This document shows positions 29,069-29,163 of a stretch of DNA of 29,163 nucleotides, piece by piece. Location: contig JBBTBX010000015.1 of NCBI GenBank assembly GCA_038043465.1, positions 1 to 29,163 of the forward strand, written 5' to 3'. The first letter of the stretch is position 1; each line of letters begins with the position of its first letter. Made by a program: the position numbers and the translations under genes. The notes below the pieces were generated by a model that was given only the letters and a program-made list of their open reading frames with translations, made no database searches and was not told where the DNA came from. This DNA is from SXRF01 sp038043465 (GTDB lineage: Bacteria; Pseudomonadota; Alphaproteobacteria; Rickettsiales; SXRF01).

Positions 29069-29163
29069 GGGATTAGGCATTAGGCATTAGGGATTAGGCA
29101 TTAGGGATTAGGGATTAGGCATTAGGGATTAGGGATTAGGCATTAGGGATTAGGCATTAGGGA
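29066..29163 (+). repeat. Long TTAGGSA heptamer array (runs off the window)
   Basis: After TGAGGGA (which contains the tyrA stop) there are 13 perfect 7-base units from 29073 to 29163, each TTAGGCA or TTAGGGA. The order at the variable sixth base is C C G C G G C G G C G C G. No other base varies. The array continues beyond the window edge. Confidence 0.95.

Noticed and set aside
29066..29163. Eukaryotic telomere (TTAGGG-like) or contamination
   Set aside because: The unit is 7 bases (TTAGGSA), not TTAGGG or TTTAGGG. Shorter copies of the same repeat lie between bacterial genes throughout the window.
1..29163. tRNA or rRNA genes, or a transposase
   Set aside because: No cloverleaf-like TTCGA-loop sequence, rRNA segment or transposase-like protein was noticed. 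This was by eye, so a tRNA scan would be decisive.

Overview
The window looks like a chromosomal segment of an alphaproteobacterium. The evidence is the dcw order murG-murC-murB-ddl-ftsQ-ftsA, a MetX-type homoserine acyltransferase, and a chorismate mutase-hisC-tyrA operon of the kind found in Rhodospirillales-like genomes. No tRNA, rRNA, CRISPR array or transposase was seen. The lineage is an inference and cannot be narrowed further from sequence alone.

Layout: (1) 1-10982 holds a cell-wall and division cluster that is unusually broken up. A prepilin-like gene precedes murG on the opposite strand. Two tandem paralogous genes of unknown function sit, reversed, between murG and murC. A second prepilin-like gene and an orphan parD antitoxin sit between murC and murB. 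ftsZ does not follow ftsA. (2) 11339-17131 is a toxin-antitoxin-rich stretch (HI1419/HI1420-type higBA, two brnTA pairs, an orphan MNT nucleotidyltransferase, and parD with a broken parE). It is interleaved with a deoxyhypusine-synthase-like gene and an AstC/ArgD-type aminotransferase, and is followed by astA, so arginine/polyamine genes are interrupted by addiction modules. (3) 18222-23171 holds a fatty-acid desaturase, a chemoreceptor, a prepilin-peptidase homologue lacking the catalytic aspartate motifs, and metX (reverse strand). (4) 23376-25490 holds a Tad-type surface/pilus cluster: a frameshifted TadG-like gene and two TadE-like genes. (5) 25491-26029 is a gene-free repeat cluster. (6) 26030-29068 is the aromatic amino acid operon chorismate mutase-hisC-tyrA.

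The most striking feature is the repeat landscape. G-rich tandem heptamers (TTAGGGA/TTAGGCA and variants) occur at seven places, always with the G-rich strand in the mRNA of the upstream gene. In six cases they begin at or within about a heptad of its stop codon (murC, ddl, ftsA, astA, the second tadE-like gene, tyrA). They are candidate 3'-end G-quadruplex elements, and in murC they encode the last residues and the stop. A second set of about 80-140 bp elements with terminal inverted repeats (GTCATCCC..., GTCATTGCGAG..., TTGTCATACCAG...) fills intergenic spaces. These elements supply the C-terminal codons and stops of murG and metX, adjoin a possible HEPN remnant and lie within the broken parE. 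A related C-rich element is inserted in frame inside ddl.

The two reverse-strand proteins between murG and murC (both beginning MGEPT) are the clearest unknown protein family. The heptamer/stop-codon association is the clearest candidate for an undescribed nucleic-acid system.
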